Source of the DNA: Pyropia haitanensis
Lineage: Eukaryota; Rhodophyta; Bangiophyceae; Bangiales; Bangiaceae
Reading direction: 5' to 3'
NCBI GenBank assembly: GCA_008729055.1
Contig: SDUX01000001.1
Location: 2,444,623 to 2,508,622 of the forward strand
Length of the DNA: 64,000 nt
Shown here: one piece after another, positions 10,933-23,062 of the stretch
Layout of the letters: each line of letters starts with the position of its first letter
How positions within the stretch are numbered: position 1 is the first letter of the stretch
Translations under genes and position numbers: made by a program
The notes under the pieces: generated by a model
Seen by the model: only the letters and a program-made list of their open reading frames with translations
Database searches by the model: none
What the model was told of the DNA's origin: nothing

Positions 10933-12719
10933 ATGGCCACCCCCGGGGATACCGACGCGGGGACCCCGCCCGCCCCGGCGGCGGCGGCGCCCGTCGATCC
11001 CGCCCCCCCCCCGCACCCGACGCGCTGGCAGTGACGCTCGAGGAGTTCCTGGTCATGGACGACGCGGCGCGCGGGGCGCTGCCCAAGGCGCGGCTCAAGA
11101 AGATGCTCAAGACGGAGCAGGGCCACAAGAAGAAGCTGGCCAAGGCGGCCGAGCTGGCCGCCCGCGCGGACGCCGAGTCGGCGGCGCGCGCCGAGCGGGC
11201 GGCGGCGGTGGTGCTCGAGATGGACGCCAGCCTGCCGCCGGCGCGGACGGTCAAGATTCGGGACCTGGACGTGCCCCCGCCGACGGCGGCGGCGGCGGCG
11301 TCGGCGGCGGCCGCGGCGGCCGGGGCGGACGCCACGGAGGCGGCGGGGGCGGCCGCGACGACGGCAGAGACGACGGCGGCCACCGAGGATGGGGTCGACA
11401 CGCCCGCCGCAGCGGCGGCGTCTTCTCCGTCCATCGGCGGGCACCCGCTGGCGGGCAGCCGCGTCAAGGTCAGCGGGTGGGTGCACCGCATCCGCTGGGA
11501 GGGCGCCAAGCTGCTCTTCCTCGAGCTCCGCGACGGCACGGGCTTCCTGCAGGCCGTCCTCACCGGCACCCAGTGCCAGACGACGGACGCCATCAACCTC
11601 CACCGCGAGTCGGCGGTCACCCTCTGGGGCACCCTCTCCGCCGATGCTCGTGCCAAGGGCGGCCTGGAGCTGCGGACAGACTATTGGGAGCTGGTCGGCC
11701 GGTCGCCCGCGGAGATTGAGGAGGTGCTCTCCCACGACAGCGGGCCGGACATCCTGCTGCGGCATCGGCACCTGGTCGTGCGGGGCACCCGCGCGTCGAG
11801 CATCCTCCGCATGCGGTCGATCATCACCCAGTGCTTCCGGGAGCACCTCTTTGACCGTGGCTACGTGGAGCTCACCCCGCCGACGCTGGTGAACACCATG
11901 TGCGAGGGCGGCTCCACGCTGTTCCACCTCGACTACTTTGGGGAGCCCGCCTACCTCACCCAGTCGTCGCAGATGTACCTGGAGACGGGCATCCCCGCGG
12001 TCGGCGACTGCTTCTGCCTCCTCCCCTCGTACCGGGCGGAGAAATCGTCGACGCGGCGGCACCTGGCCGAGTTTCACCACCTCGAAGCCGAGTGCCCGTT
12101 CATCACCTTTGAAGACCTCCTCGACCGGGTGGAGGACCTGGTCGTCGACGTGGTCGACCGGGTCATTGCCCGCGGGGGTGCCCTCCTCGCGTCGGTGAAC
12201 CCGGGTCTCGCCCGCATGCGCCGGCCGTTCAAGCGCATGACCTACCGCGACGCCCTGACCTACTGCCGGGAGCACCTCATCTACAAGGACGAGGAGAGCG
12301 CGACGCACTTTGAGTTTGGCGACGACATCCCCGAAGGCCCCGAGCGCAAGATGACTGACCAGATTGGGGAGCCCATCCTCCTCCACCGCTTCCCCGCCGC
12401 CCTCAAGTCCTTTTACATGCAAAAGTGCGACGACGACCGGGCGGTGACCGAGTCGGTCGACCTGCTCGTCCCCGGCGTGGGCGAGGTCGTCGGTGGCAGC
12501 ATGCGGATGTGGAAAGAGGAGGAGCTCGCCGCCGCGTACGCGCGGGAGGGGATGGACCCGGCACCCTACTACTGGTACACGGACCAGCGCAAGTACGGGA
12601 CGTGCCCGCACGGGGGGTACGGCCTCGGCCTGGAGCGGTTTGTGTGCTTTGTGCTCGGCATCCACCACATCCGCGACGCGTGCCTGTACCCGCGGTACCG
12701 CGGGCGCATTGAGCCGTAG
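10933..12719 (+). CDS. NARS1: Asparaginyl-tRNA synthetase, cytosolic type
   Basis: This class IIb aminoacyl-tRNA synthetase charges tRNA-Asn with asparagine using ATP. An OB-fold anticodon-binding domain (VKVSGWVHRIRWEGAKLLFL, about residue 178) is followed by the catalytic domain. That domain has TPPTLVNTMCEGGSTLF (motif 1 region), SYRAEKSSTRRHLAEFHHLE (motif 2, with the conserved Arg-x-Glu and His-x2-Glu-Phe) and GLGLERFVCFVLGIHHIRD (motif 3). It ends with the usual YPRYRGRIEP. A Lys-rich helical N-terminal extension (KARLKKMLKTEQGHKKKL) is typical of eukaryotic cytosolic enzymes. I chose the ATG at 10933 (GCGCCATGG context). From it the frame must shift at a 10-C run (11003-11012) to enter the main frame, which is otherwise open from 10755. 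Length is about 595 residues. It converges on the histone deacetylase gene. Confidence 0.95.
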
Positions 12720-13464
12720 CGCCAGCGGGGCGGCGCGGGGTGCGAGAGGGTTAGGGGGGGGGGGGGGGGGGGTTGGGCGGAGGGGGGGTTGGATGCGTTC
12801 ACGGCCGACCGCGGCGGTCTGCCCCGCTTCCATCCGGCAGCCGCTGGGCGCGTGCGACACCCGCGCGGGCAGTGTAGAAAAGAAGACAAACACGAGCCCC
12901 ACTCTGTTGGGGCGGCAGCTTGTACATACCAGCGGGGGCAATCCGGTCAGGCGGCCCGCCCAGGCGGTCCGCCCAGCCCCGCGGGCGTCCTCCCCCACCG
13001 CCATAGCAGCAGCCATCCGACCTCCCCGCACGTCTGCTGCCGCGCGCCGCGGGACCGGGCGCCCGCCGCGGCCGCGGCGGCGTGGTCCCCTCCCCGCGGC
13101 CGCCGCCGCCGCCGCCCGCCGCGGCACGGCGGCGCGGCAGCGCGCCACCCCCGTCCACCCGCCGCGGCCGGGCGTGCCCTCCCAGCACCGCCGCCCGCGC
13201 CGCGACGCCGGCTCGGCCCGTCCGCCCCCTCCCCTCCCACCCCCCCCTCCGACGCGTCCCGTCCCCTCCGTTGTCCCCTCGGGAGCACCCCCCCCTCGCC
13301 CCCAACAACGGACGCGCGCCACCGCCGTGCCCCGGCGGGGAGCCCACCGCGAGCAGCCGGCGGGGGCCGCCAGCCGCCGCCGCAAGCGCCCGTGCCGCCG
13401 CCGCCGCCGCCGCCGCCGCCGACGCCGCCACCGCCGCCGTCACCACCACTGCCGCCCCCACCGC

Positions 13465-13548
<84 letters not shown>

Positions 13549-14475
13549 CACCATTGGCCGCCGCCCGCCCCGCCCTCCCATTGACGGAAGCGACCGCGCG
13601 GTGGTGTCGACTGACCACAGGACGGCCTCGCCGCGGCTGCCGCGGCTGCCGCCGCCGCCACCACCGCCGCGGCCGCCACTGCCGGGGGGGCCCCGCGCAC
13701 GCCGGCCGGGCGCCGCCGCGGGGCGCGGCCGGCCGCGGCACCCGCGGCCGCGGCGGGGGCGCCGCCCGCGGGCCGCGGCGCCCGCCGCGGCGCGGGCGGG
13801 GGCGGGGGCGGGGGCGGGGGCGGGGGGGGGGGGACGCGCCGGGCGTGACGCCGCCGCCCCGTGGGGGCGGCCGCGGCCCGCGTCACGCCCGCGACCGCGG
13901 CGTCACTGGCGGCGGGCGGACGCGCGGCGGGGTCCGCTGCGGGTGTCCCCGCGCACGGGGGGGGTGGTCGGCGACGGTGGGTGGCCGCCGGCGCTGGCCG
14001 CGCCGCTACGGCGGGCGTGGCCGGCGGCGGCGGCCGACTGGGGGGGGCGGGGGGGGGGGGGGCGGGGGGGGGTCACCCCGAAGCAGCGAGGCCATGACGG
14101 GGGGAGGGGGACACGACGGCGCTGGGTCCCCGCGGTGGCGGCCGCCCCGGGTGGGCTGGGGCGTGCACAGGGGGGGCCCGCCGGCGCGGGGCGCGCACGG
14201 GGGATGAGGGGGTGGGCTATCCGCTGCCCCCCTGGCCGTCTCCTCTCCACCATCCGTCCGGATGCCACCCGCCGCACGGCCGTCGCACCGGCCGCGGCCC
14301 CACCCCGCCGTCTCATCGCCCTCAGCCCCCCCCCCCCCCCCCCCCCGCACGACTCAAAACGCCATCAGCTCCGCCGCCGGCTCGCCACCCTCCACCCCCC
14401 CCCCGCGTCTCATCCCCATCACCCCCCCTCCCCCCCCCCCATCCCCCCCCCCGCCATCGTCCACCCCGCGCGCCA
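12720..14475. other. Convergent 3' intergenic region, repeat-rich
   Basis: This lies between the 3' ends of AsnRS (+) and the histone deacetylase (-). It holds G runs (12757-12772), a pure CCG tract, GGGGGC repeats near 13798-13830 and poly-C runs at 14325-14347. Long open frames across it are Pro/Ala/Gly low complexity with no mixed-composition segment, so I call no gene. Confidence 0.5.
13470..13547. repeat. (CCG)26 microsatellite
   Basis: About 26 perfect CCG units follow an imperfect GCC tract from 13392. The repeat is intergenic, in the AsnRS/HDAC convergent region. Confidence 0.9.
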
Positions 14476-15830
14476 TCAGCCCCCCCCCGGTGGGCCGACC
14501 ATACCCCGCACCTCGAGCACCTCCGCCACCGTCGCCGCCACCTCCGCCACCTTGGCCGCCGGCAGGTCAACGCCCACGTGGGCGGCCACCGTGTGCGCGA
14601 CGCCCGCGGCGGTGCCGCGCCAGTCGTAGCCCCCCTCCAGGCCGTACACGACGGGCACGGCCGGGCCGAGCGCGTCGCGCAGCGCGGCGGTGAGCGTGCC
14701 ATAGTCGGCGGGCGCCCAGCACATGCCCGCCAGGCGGTCCGCTGCGAGCGCGTCGTAGCCGGCGCTGACGAGGACCAGGCCCGGCGCGTGGGCGGCGAGG
14801 AAGGGCAGCATCTGGCCCGTAAACGCGTCGATGTAGTCGTCCATGGTGCCGCCCGCGGCGAGCGCCACGTTGAGGATGTTGCCGGCGGCGCCGGCCACGC
14901 CGGGGGGCCCCGTGTTGGGGAAGAGCGGCATCTGGTGTGAGTCGGCCAGCGCCAGCCGCGGGTCCGCCGCGACCACCGCCGCCGTCCCGTTGCCGGCGTG
15001 GACGTCCCAGTCCAGGATCGCGACGCGCTCCACCCCGTGCACGTCCGTCGCGTAGCGCGCGGCGATGGCCACGTTGGACAGCAGGCAAAAGCCCATCCCC
15101 GTGTCGGGCGTCGCGTGGTGGCCCGGCGGCCGTGCCAGCACAAACGCGGCCGACACGGGGGGTGGCGGCGAGGGGGGCGCGTCCCTCGTCACCGCCCCTG
15201 CCGCCGGCGTGGTCGTCTCGGCCGCTGGCCGGGGCGCCGCGGCGCCGCTGCCGGCGTCCCGCCCCCCCTCGGCCGGCGCGGCCGCCTCATCCGCGGCCGC
15301 GCCCGCCGACGCGGCCGACGATGCCGACGGCGTGAGGGACGAGCCCGGCGAAGCCGCGCGCCCCCTCCCCCCCCCCAGCACCGTGTCCACCGCCGCCAGC
15401 CAGCCGCTGACCGCCAGCAGGGCGGTCCCGTAACTCCGCGGCCCGACGTACGTGTCCGCGTCGAGGCCGCCCCCGCCCCGGGCGGACAGGTGGGCCAGCT
15501 CGTCCACGTACGCACCGTCATGGACGGCCAGGACGGCGGACAGGACGGTCGCGAGGCGGCCGTCGGTGAGGGGTGGCGGCGGCGCCCAGACGACGGGCAG
15601 GCCGTGCGCCGCGTGCAGGCGCCGCAGCGTCGCGACGGCGGCGGCCAGCCGCTCGGGGCGCTCGGGGTGCGCGCCGGGGGCGGCGTGCGTGAGGAACACG
15701 TCCGAGTAGATGAGCTGCATCGGCCGCAGGGGGGGGGCGGGGGGGGTCGCCACGCCCGCCGCCGCCGGGGCGGGCGTAAACGCGGCGGCGGCAGCCACGG
15801 GGGTGGCCGCCGGCGCAGCTGCAAGACCCG

Positions 15831-15884
<54 letters not shown>

Positions 15885-16176
15885 TAGCAGCATTCGCAGC
15901 ATTAGCAGCAGCAGCAGCAGCGGCGGCCGGGGTGGGCTCCAGCATGGTAGCGGGCGGCGGCGCGTCGGGCGCGGCGGCGGCCGCCGCCGCCGCACCCGCC
16001 GCCGCCGGCGGCCCGCCTTGCATGGCCGCCGCGTGGCGGCGGCGCGACCGGCCGAGCGCGCCGCGCCGGGGCCGCCCCGCGACCGCGGACCGCGCCGACA
16101 GGGGGCTGAGCAAGGAGCAGCGGGGGCCGACGCAGGGGGCAGCGAGGACGTAGGCAGCGCCGGCGCGGCACGCCAT
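14476..16176 (-). CDS. Class II histone deacetylase with transit-like N terminus
   Basis: This is a zinc-dependent lysine deacetylase removing acetyl groups from histones or other proteins. The core starts near residue 153 (LIYSDVFLTHAAPGAHPERP). It contains LARPPGHHATPDTGMGFCLL with the catalytic His-His pair, VAILDWDVHAGNGT with the Zn-binding Asp-x-His, VLVSAGYDA with the second Zn-binding Asp, and YGLEGGYDW with the catalytic Tyr. These match class II enzymes, most like plant HDA14/bacterial-type deacetylases. From the ATG at 16174-16176 the first 50 residues (MACRAGAAYVLAAPCVG...) are Arg/Ser/Ala-rich with almost no acid, resembling an organelle transit peptide, as reported for HDA14. 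An Ala tract encoded by a (CTG)17 repeat and a Ser/Ala-rich insert before the PGHH block are unusual. It spans 566 residues without a frame break. Confidence 0.9.
15832..15882. repeat. (AGC)17 / (GCT)17 trinucleotide repeat in the HDAC gene
   Basis: Seventeen perfect AGC units on the plus strand are followed by interrupted units with ATT. On the coding strand they are GCT codons giving poly-Ala with Asn interruptions. This stands out because Ala is elsewhere encoded by GCG/GCC, which points to repeat slippage. Confidence 0.95.
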
Positions 16177-17900
16177 GGGAAGGGCACGGCCGCGGGGAGG
16201 GGGTCGGCGCGCCGCGGCCGGGGGGGGGGGGGGGGGGGGGGGCCGGCGGAACGCGGGCCCCACACGCGCCCGCCGCGGCGTTGCGGGGATGTCAGGCCGG
16301 CGGGATGTCAGGCTGGCGGGTCAAGGGGACGGAGCAGCCGCTGCGGGAGAGAGCCACGACAGCGCGTAGCGCGCTTGTGTTCTCTTGTGTTCTCTTGTCC
16401 CGCCGGCAGCGACCACCACACCACCACACGCGGATGTACGGCAGCCCAAGAAAGCGGAGGAGCGCAACACTTGAGACCGCATGAACACCGGGGGCACCTT
16501 GGCACAATTCGGAATTGCGTTCGGGATAACTCTTTTTCTTGTTTGTATGGCACTCGCAGATCCCGGCTCTGGACCTCCCCCCCTACTACCACTCTGAACT
16601 TTGACAGGAACGAAGCGCCAAGTCGTGTCAGAGGAAGATTGCGGCCACCTTTGGATGTGTGACCATCCAATTGGAGTCAGCAGCCACTGTCCAGGGCACC
16701 AATAGGCGTCGAGAGAACGATCAGAGTTTCCAAAAACACTCATCGCCTTCGGTCCCTCCGTCTTGACAGTGCCTCGGCCCTCTGCCCCCGTCTTGCCCAC
16801 CCACCGAGCGCGGCGGGAGCCGCGCCCCCCCCGCCCCGATGGTCACAGCGGCTGCATGGACGTCCCCCCTTCCGCTTCTCCTATCGTCAGAGGCGGCAAC
16901 TGTGCTTCCCGAACCTCCCTCGTCGACGTAGCATCAGCAGCGCACCCCTTTCCCTTTCGTTCAGTGTGGCGGCGACGGCAGAGGTTTACGCTCATAACCG
17001 GTCTGGTCGAAGCGGCGGCGACGGAGCCTCCCCATCCCCTGCGAAAACAGCGGATCCAAGGCAGTGTCTCCCCCCCCCCGTACTCATGGGGGGCAGCGGC
17101 ATAGGCTCCCTTCGCCCCGCTCCTCCGCACAGGAACTCAGATGATGGACGATGGCGGCGGCCATCCGTTCCGCCACCCGTTCGAATAGTCACAGGATGCT
17201 GATCGGGACGGGTTGGCAAGCTTCAGGCGTCCTGCTCATCATTATGTTTTGGGGACTGTAGCTGGGGCACGGATGCCATGAAGACGAGCCGGAGACACCC
17301 GTGCTACGCCTCCCACCACGGGGGCGTTGCTGTCGCCACCCTCCCGCGGGGGCATTGCTTTTGCTCCCCCCGTGGAGGCGTCGGTGTTACCGCCTCAGAG
17401 GGGGGGCCCTGCTACGGCAGGTCCGCGCGGAGGGCAAGCGGGAGCGACACTGCCGCCGCCACCCCCACAAAGCGACGCAGGAGGCGTGAGTCTTCGTCGC
17501 CATAGTCGGGGGTGAGAGTGGAGCACGCGCCGGCGTCGCAGCTAAGAAGAGGGGGCGCCGTGGACGCAGCTACGGTCGAGCGGAGGGAGGGCAAAGCGTC
17601 ATGGTCGCGGTCTGGCGGGGGGGTTGGATGACCTGTGATGAAACGTACCTGACTTGTCAAATACACCTACACGTGGTCAACTTAGGCACACGTGTCTACG
17701 CTGCGTGTATCGCTCAGGCAAATGCTTCCAAGAGTTGAGGCGGAGCCACCAAGGGCGCGAGATTCACGGGGTGCCTATTACCTAAACTCGGATGCAACCC
17801 AAGAAACGATCAAGTGTATCTAAGCCATTCTTTATCCGAGCGAATATTAAGGGGCTGCCGCCTGACGACTTGCAAACTAATGAAGCGCCAGATTGCCATA
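16177..17900. other. Intergenic, moderate GC, no confident gene
   Basis: Upstream of the HDAC gene the GC content drops to ordinary values from about 16350. Only short open frames (under about 110 codons) occur and none resembles a known protein. The region probably holds the HDAC promoter and ancient non-coding DNA. Confidence 0.45.
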
Positions 17901-17936
17901 GTGATTGCGCGGCGCTTCACACCCCAACAGCCCCTG

Positions 17937-18123
17937 ATTGGCTACAGTTGGGAGCCGATCTCAAGCCGGGCGCTGATTGGTCCAACAGCAGTTGTGCAAT
18001 CTCCCCTCTTTCTTCAGGATCTCACGTGATACCTTGACCAGAATGTGTCCTGCGTACACAACGACTGGGGGTAGTACTGAGCAGCCATTGGTTAGATCAG
18101 CCGACTCTGAGGCATGTCATTGG
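17937..18123 (+). promoter_or_regulatory. Cluster of four CCAAT (ATTGG) boxes
   Basis: ATTGG occurs at 17937, 17976, 18087 and 18119, three of them as TGATTGG or CCATTGG. Such clusters are typical NF-Y-bound promoters of eukaryotes. The nearest ATG downstream on the plus strand is at 18303 and starts an Arg/Ala-rich, transit-peptide-like frame that soon becomes low complexity. The gene served is therefore uncertain. Confidence 0.45.
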
Positions 18124-18567
18124 TCACTCACTGTTGTGCAGTTGCACACGTGCGCATCCGCCAACTTTGGGACGACAACACTACGCTTGCAACAGATCTA
18201 GTCGCTTGCCAACCCCTGCTCCAGGCGCCTCGTGCTGGCCACTGCACGATGATCCGCCAACGTCTCGGCGCTTGGTCTCCCCCGCGCAGCCAGTGTGAGC
18301 CCATGGGACGCACCGCGCGCCCCCCGCCGCTCTCGCCCCCCATGGCGCCGCAGCGTGCGCGGCCGCGACGGGGCGGCGCAGCCGCCACGCCCGCGACCGC
18401 CGCCGCCGCATCCCTCTCCCTCGCTGCCGCCCGGCCGAGCCGTGGCCGCTCGGGGGTCCCACCCCGCGGGTGCCGCCGCCGCGGTAGCCGCGGCGGGGGC
18501 GGCCCACGGGCGGCGGCCGCCGCGGCGGCAGCGGCAGGGTCAGGCAACCAGCGCGGCGGCGGCGGGG

Positions 18568-18605
<38 letters not shown>

Positions 18606-19253
18606 TCGCCGCTCGCCGCCCGTCGTTTCCCTTGCCGCGGTGGCCGCCCATGGCGCCGCCGCTGGCGTGGCCAGCTGCCCACCCCCGCCCGCCGCCCGCC
18701 GCCCGCCGCGCCCAGTGGCGACCCGGGGGGGGGGGGGTGGGCGAGGCGGCACGACGCGTAGCCGCAGAGGTGCCGCCGCGAGGCGTCGCCGACGGCGGTG
18801 AGCGGCGGCCCCGGCGGCTGTCGGCGCGGCCGCGTCGGCCGCCGCCGCCCCCGCCGCGCGCGACCAATCGCGACGCGCGCCGGCGTCGCCGGGCGGGGTC
18901 CCCGCGGCCGCCGCCGCGCACGCGCGTCGTCGCCGACGGGGGGGGGAGGGAGGGAACAGGCCGCCGCCGCCGTGGCGTGGCCGCCACCCGCCCGCGGGTG
19001 GGGAGCAAGAGGGGGGGGGGGGGGGGGAGGGTGGTGCGGCGGCGGGGGTGCGCCCCCGCCGCCGCCCCAACCCGCGGCGGCGCGCCGCACGGGGATGGAC
19101 AGCCAGCCGGGGGGGGGGGGGGGGGGGGTGCGGAGGGGAGGGGGGAGGGACGCCCCGCCACGCCCCGACCCCGCGCCGCGCGGCCGGCCGCGCGGCGCGC
19201 GTCGGCCGCCGGCCGTCGCGGCCGCGTGGCGGCCGCGGCGGCGTGCCGCCGCG

Positions 19254-19285
<32 letters not shown>

Positions 19286-19590
19286 GGGTGGCGGCGGGGG
19301 TGGCCGCCGGGGGGGGGTCGCCACCCGCGGCGGCAGCCGCCGCGAGCCGCCGGCGGTGGACACGCCGGCGGGGACGGTCGGCGGCGGGGGAGAGCGCGGG
19401 GCTCGGATGGGGGGGGGGGGGGGGGGGGGCAGGGGGGGACGCCCACCCGCGCGTCGGCCGTCTGTCCTGGCAGGGGGGGGGGGGGGGGGGGGGGGAGGGA
19501 CGCCCACCCCCGCGTCGGCCCCCCCCCCCCCCCCGCGGCGGCCCCCTTTTTCGTTGCCCCAGCCGCCGCCGCCGCTGCCGCCGTGGCCAC

Positions 19591-19621
<31 letters not shown>

Positions 19622-19733
19622 GCCGGCCGCCCGCGGCGTGGGCGTGGAGGGGGGCGCCGCCGTCGCCCGCCGCCGCGGCGGCGGCCGGGGCGCCCCTACT
19701 TGGGGGGGGGACGCCGCCCGCCGCCTCGCGCGC

Positions 19734-19771
<38 letters not shown>

Positions 19772-20519
19772 TGCCGCCGCCGCTGCTGCCGCCGTTGCAG
19801 CCGCCACCCGTCGTCGCCGCCGCACGGCCGTCGCCCGTCGACGTTGGCGTCCCCGTCACGGCCCGCGTGGGCGCGCCCCGTCGCCGCCCCGTGCGGTTGT
19901 CCTCTTTTGTTTTTGTTTTTTTTTTTTCTTGGTGGTGCGCGGCGTGCTGGCCGCCGACTGCTGGTGCCGCGCGCGGCCCCGTCCCCGCCGCCCGGTGGGC
20001 GGGCCGCACCGGGAGTGGGTACGGCGACGGCGGCTGCCCGTCCCCGCTCCCAATCCCTTTTTTCTGTCCTCGGCGGCGGCCACCTGCCTTGTCGCTCGGG
20101 CCTGCTCCCGCCCGCCGCTGCCGTTGACGCCACCGCCGCCGTCGCTGCCGCCGCCGCCGCCGTCGCCGCCGCCGTTCTTGTTGGTGGTGCTGCCGCTGCG
20201 GCGGCGGCCCCACGGCTCGCCCCCGCCGACGGTTATCACGTGGGGTGGCTGCGGCACGTCGCGCCTCCACCGCCGACTGGTTCGTGTTCCCCCCTTCCCA
20301 CTACCACGACCACCACGACCACCACGACCACCACGACCGCCGCCTCGTCCCTCCCCCCTCTCCTCTTCTCTCCCTGCCTCCTGCCCAATTTTACGTTTTC
20401 TTTGCACCGGTTTTCCCCCAACCAACCCTGTGTCTGCCATCCCCCCGCTCCTCCCCTCGCCGCTCCTCGTGCGCCTGTCGCCGGGTGGCGCCGGCGCGCC
20501 CCCTGGGGAGCGTCGAGCG
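18124..20519. other. Low-complexity region, possible unresolved gene
   Basis: The ATG at 18303 opens about 50 plus-strand codons (MGRTARPPPLSPPMAPQRAR...) resembling a transit peptide, but no credible continuation is seen in any phase. 18540-19900 is GGC/GCC repeats with many long G runs. Two copies of ACGCCCACC followed by CGCGTCGGCC lie near 19440 and 19500. Poly-T tracts at 19909-19928 and a (GACCACCAC)n tract at 20300-20338 lie just before the PH-domain gene, probably in its promoter or leader. Confidence 0.4.
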
Positions 20520-20940
20520 ATGGCCGCGGCGGGCGGGGCGGCGGCGGGGGCGCCCCCAGAGTTCCCCGTCGGCTGGCGCAACCTCACCCAGTTCTCGCTG
20601 GAGCTGTCCCACCAGGTCCGCGCGCGGCCGCGGCTGGTCGGCCGCTCCCCGCGCGTGCCGGCGGGCGGCGGCGGCGGCGGCGGGGAGGGGGGGGTGGGCG
20701 GGGGGACCCCGCGTGACGGTGTGGGCGGCGTTGGCGCCGGCGCCAGTGCCGGCGGCGGGGCGGGTGGTGGCGGAGGGGGGGGGGGTGGGGGGGGTGGGGG
20801 GGCTTGGCGCCGCGGGTGGTACCGGCAGCAGCGGCGGCAGCGGCGGTGGGAGCGGCAGCGGCGGGGGTGGGGGTGGGGGTGGCGGCGGCGGCGTGGGCAG
20901 CGGCTGGCGGACGCCGGCGCGGTCGCCTCCCCCCGCGGGG

Positions 20941-21011
<71 letters not shown>

Positions 21012-21174
21012 CGGCGGCGGCGGCGGCCGCCGCCGCGGCGGCCGCCTGCGCGCGTCGCTGGACGGGGTGACGGGCGGCGGCGGCGGGCGGGCGCACCCGC
21101 CGGGCGGCCTCGCCACCGCCCCCGGCGCCCGCTTCACCGCCTTCCTCTCTGAGCCCGCCGCGGCGGCCGCCGCG

Positions 21175-21213
<39 letters not shown>

Positions 21214-21524
21214 CCGTCGTCGTTTCGGTGGCGCGGCGGCGGGGACGGCGGCAGCGGCGGCGGCGGCGGCGGCGGCGGCAGCAGCGGGCGGTCACCGACG
21301 GGGAGGGACGTCCCGTCGGCACCCACCGGAAAGGGTCCCGCGCCGCCGGCGGCGGCCGCCGCAGCGGCTGCAGCGACGGCGGCCGCCCCGGCGTCGCCGC
21401 TCCCCCCCACCCGCCGCGGCATGACCGCGTCGGCGTCGTCCCGCTGGGGCGGCGCCCCCGCCCGGCAGGCGCCCGCGACGGCCAAGACCCGCTCCCTCGT
21501 CGGCGAGTGGTCGGGGGGGGAGGA

Positions 21525-21566
<42 letters not shown>

Positions 21567-21790
21567 GCGGCTGCGGTCGCCACGGAGGCGCGGCGGCCGC
21601 CGCGCCGCCGCCGCCACCGCCGCCGCCACCACCGCCGCCACCGCCGCCGCCGCCGTTGCCGCCGCGGACGCGGCGGCATTGGCGGTGCCGGCGGCAGCGC
21701 CGGCCGCCGCCGCGGCGGTCGTGGCGGAAGTGGCGGCGCCCGCCGCCGCGGGCGTCGTCGCCGTCGCCTCCCGCGTGGCGCCGCGGGAGC

Positions 21791-21854
<64 letters not shown>

Positions 21855-22185
21855 TGGCGGCGGCGGTGTCGGCAAGGGTCGCCTCTCGCCGCGGGGGGGC
21901 TCCCAGCCGGGCTCCCCGCTCTCCACCCCGCCGTCGTCGCCCGCCCGTGGCGGCGGCGGCGCGGCTGGCGGCGGCAATGGCTACGGCAGCCGCGGCGGCG
22001 GCGGCAGCCGCGGCGGCGGCGGCATTGGCGGCGCGCCGCCGTCTGCGTTGCCGCTGCCGCCACCAACGCTGGGCGCGGCCGGCCGGCCGGGCTCGGCGGG
22101 CGCGCCTGGCAGCGCCAGCGGCAGCAGCGACGGTCGGCGGCGGCGGCGGGCGGCCGCCGCCGCCGCCCGTGCCCGCCGCGCCCGC

Positions 22186-22234
<49 letters not shown>

Positions 22235-23004
22235 GGTCGTGGGCAGCAGCCGCCGACGCGGCGGCCGCCGCCGCCGCGCTGGGCAGCTCCTCCCCGCTAT
22301 CGTCGGCCGGCACGACCGGCGCAAGTGTCGGCGGCGGCGGGGGTGGCAGCAGCTACGGCGGCAGCAGCAGCGGGGGGCTCTCCCCGCGTAGCCGCGCGGA
22401 CGGCGGGGATGGCCCGGCGACGCCCTTGGCGCTGCCAATGCCCCATGAGGACGATAGCGGCGGCGGCGGCGGCGGCGCGTCCCCGCCGGGCGGCGACGCC
22501 AAGCCCCACTCCGCCACGCCCCCGTCTCTGCTGGGTGGCGCGCTCCCCCCCACCCAGAGTGGCACGGCGGCCGCACCGGCGGCGGCGGCCGTGACGGTGG
22601 CCGCGGCAGCCGCGGCGGCGGCCACCGCGGCGGGGGTGGCCGACGCGGGACGGCGTCCGCCGCGGGCCAGCCCCTCCTCCCCCCCTCCCCCCACCCATCA
22701 AGGGCCACGGCGCCACGCGCGCGCGACGCCCACCCACGCCGGCATGACGCCAATGGCGCCGACGCCGCGCGGCGGCGGCGGCGGCGGCTGCGGCGCCACC
22801 GCCGCGGCCGCCGCGGCGTTTGCCGAGGACGCGCTGCCGTCGTTGCCGCCGCCGGTGTCGCCACCAGTGCCACGCACGCCGCCGCCGTCTCCGCGGCGGC
22901 GGCGGTCTCGGCGGCGGGGGGGCGGCGGCGGCGGCACCCGCTCCCCTGCGACTGCCGCCGGCGGCGCGGCCTCGTCGACAGGGGCGGCGGCCAGCGGTGG
23001 CGGC

Positions 23005-23062
<58 letters not shown>

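Noticed and set aside
10626..13385. Minus-strand 919-codon open frame
   Set aside because: It is the exact antisense shadow of the AsnRS gene, whose motifs are unmistakable on the plus strand.
13392..13547. CRISPR-like or structured repeat array
   Set aside because: It is a pure CCG trinucleotide microsatellite without spacers. No CRISPR array occurs in the window.
19430..19520. Duplicated CGCCCACC...CGCGTCGGCC as a regulatory repeat
   Set aside because: It is embedded in G runs and low complexity; slippage duplication explains it.
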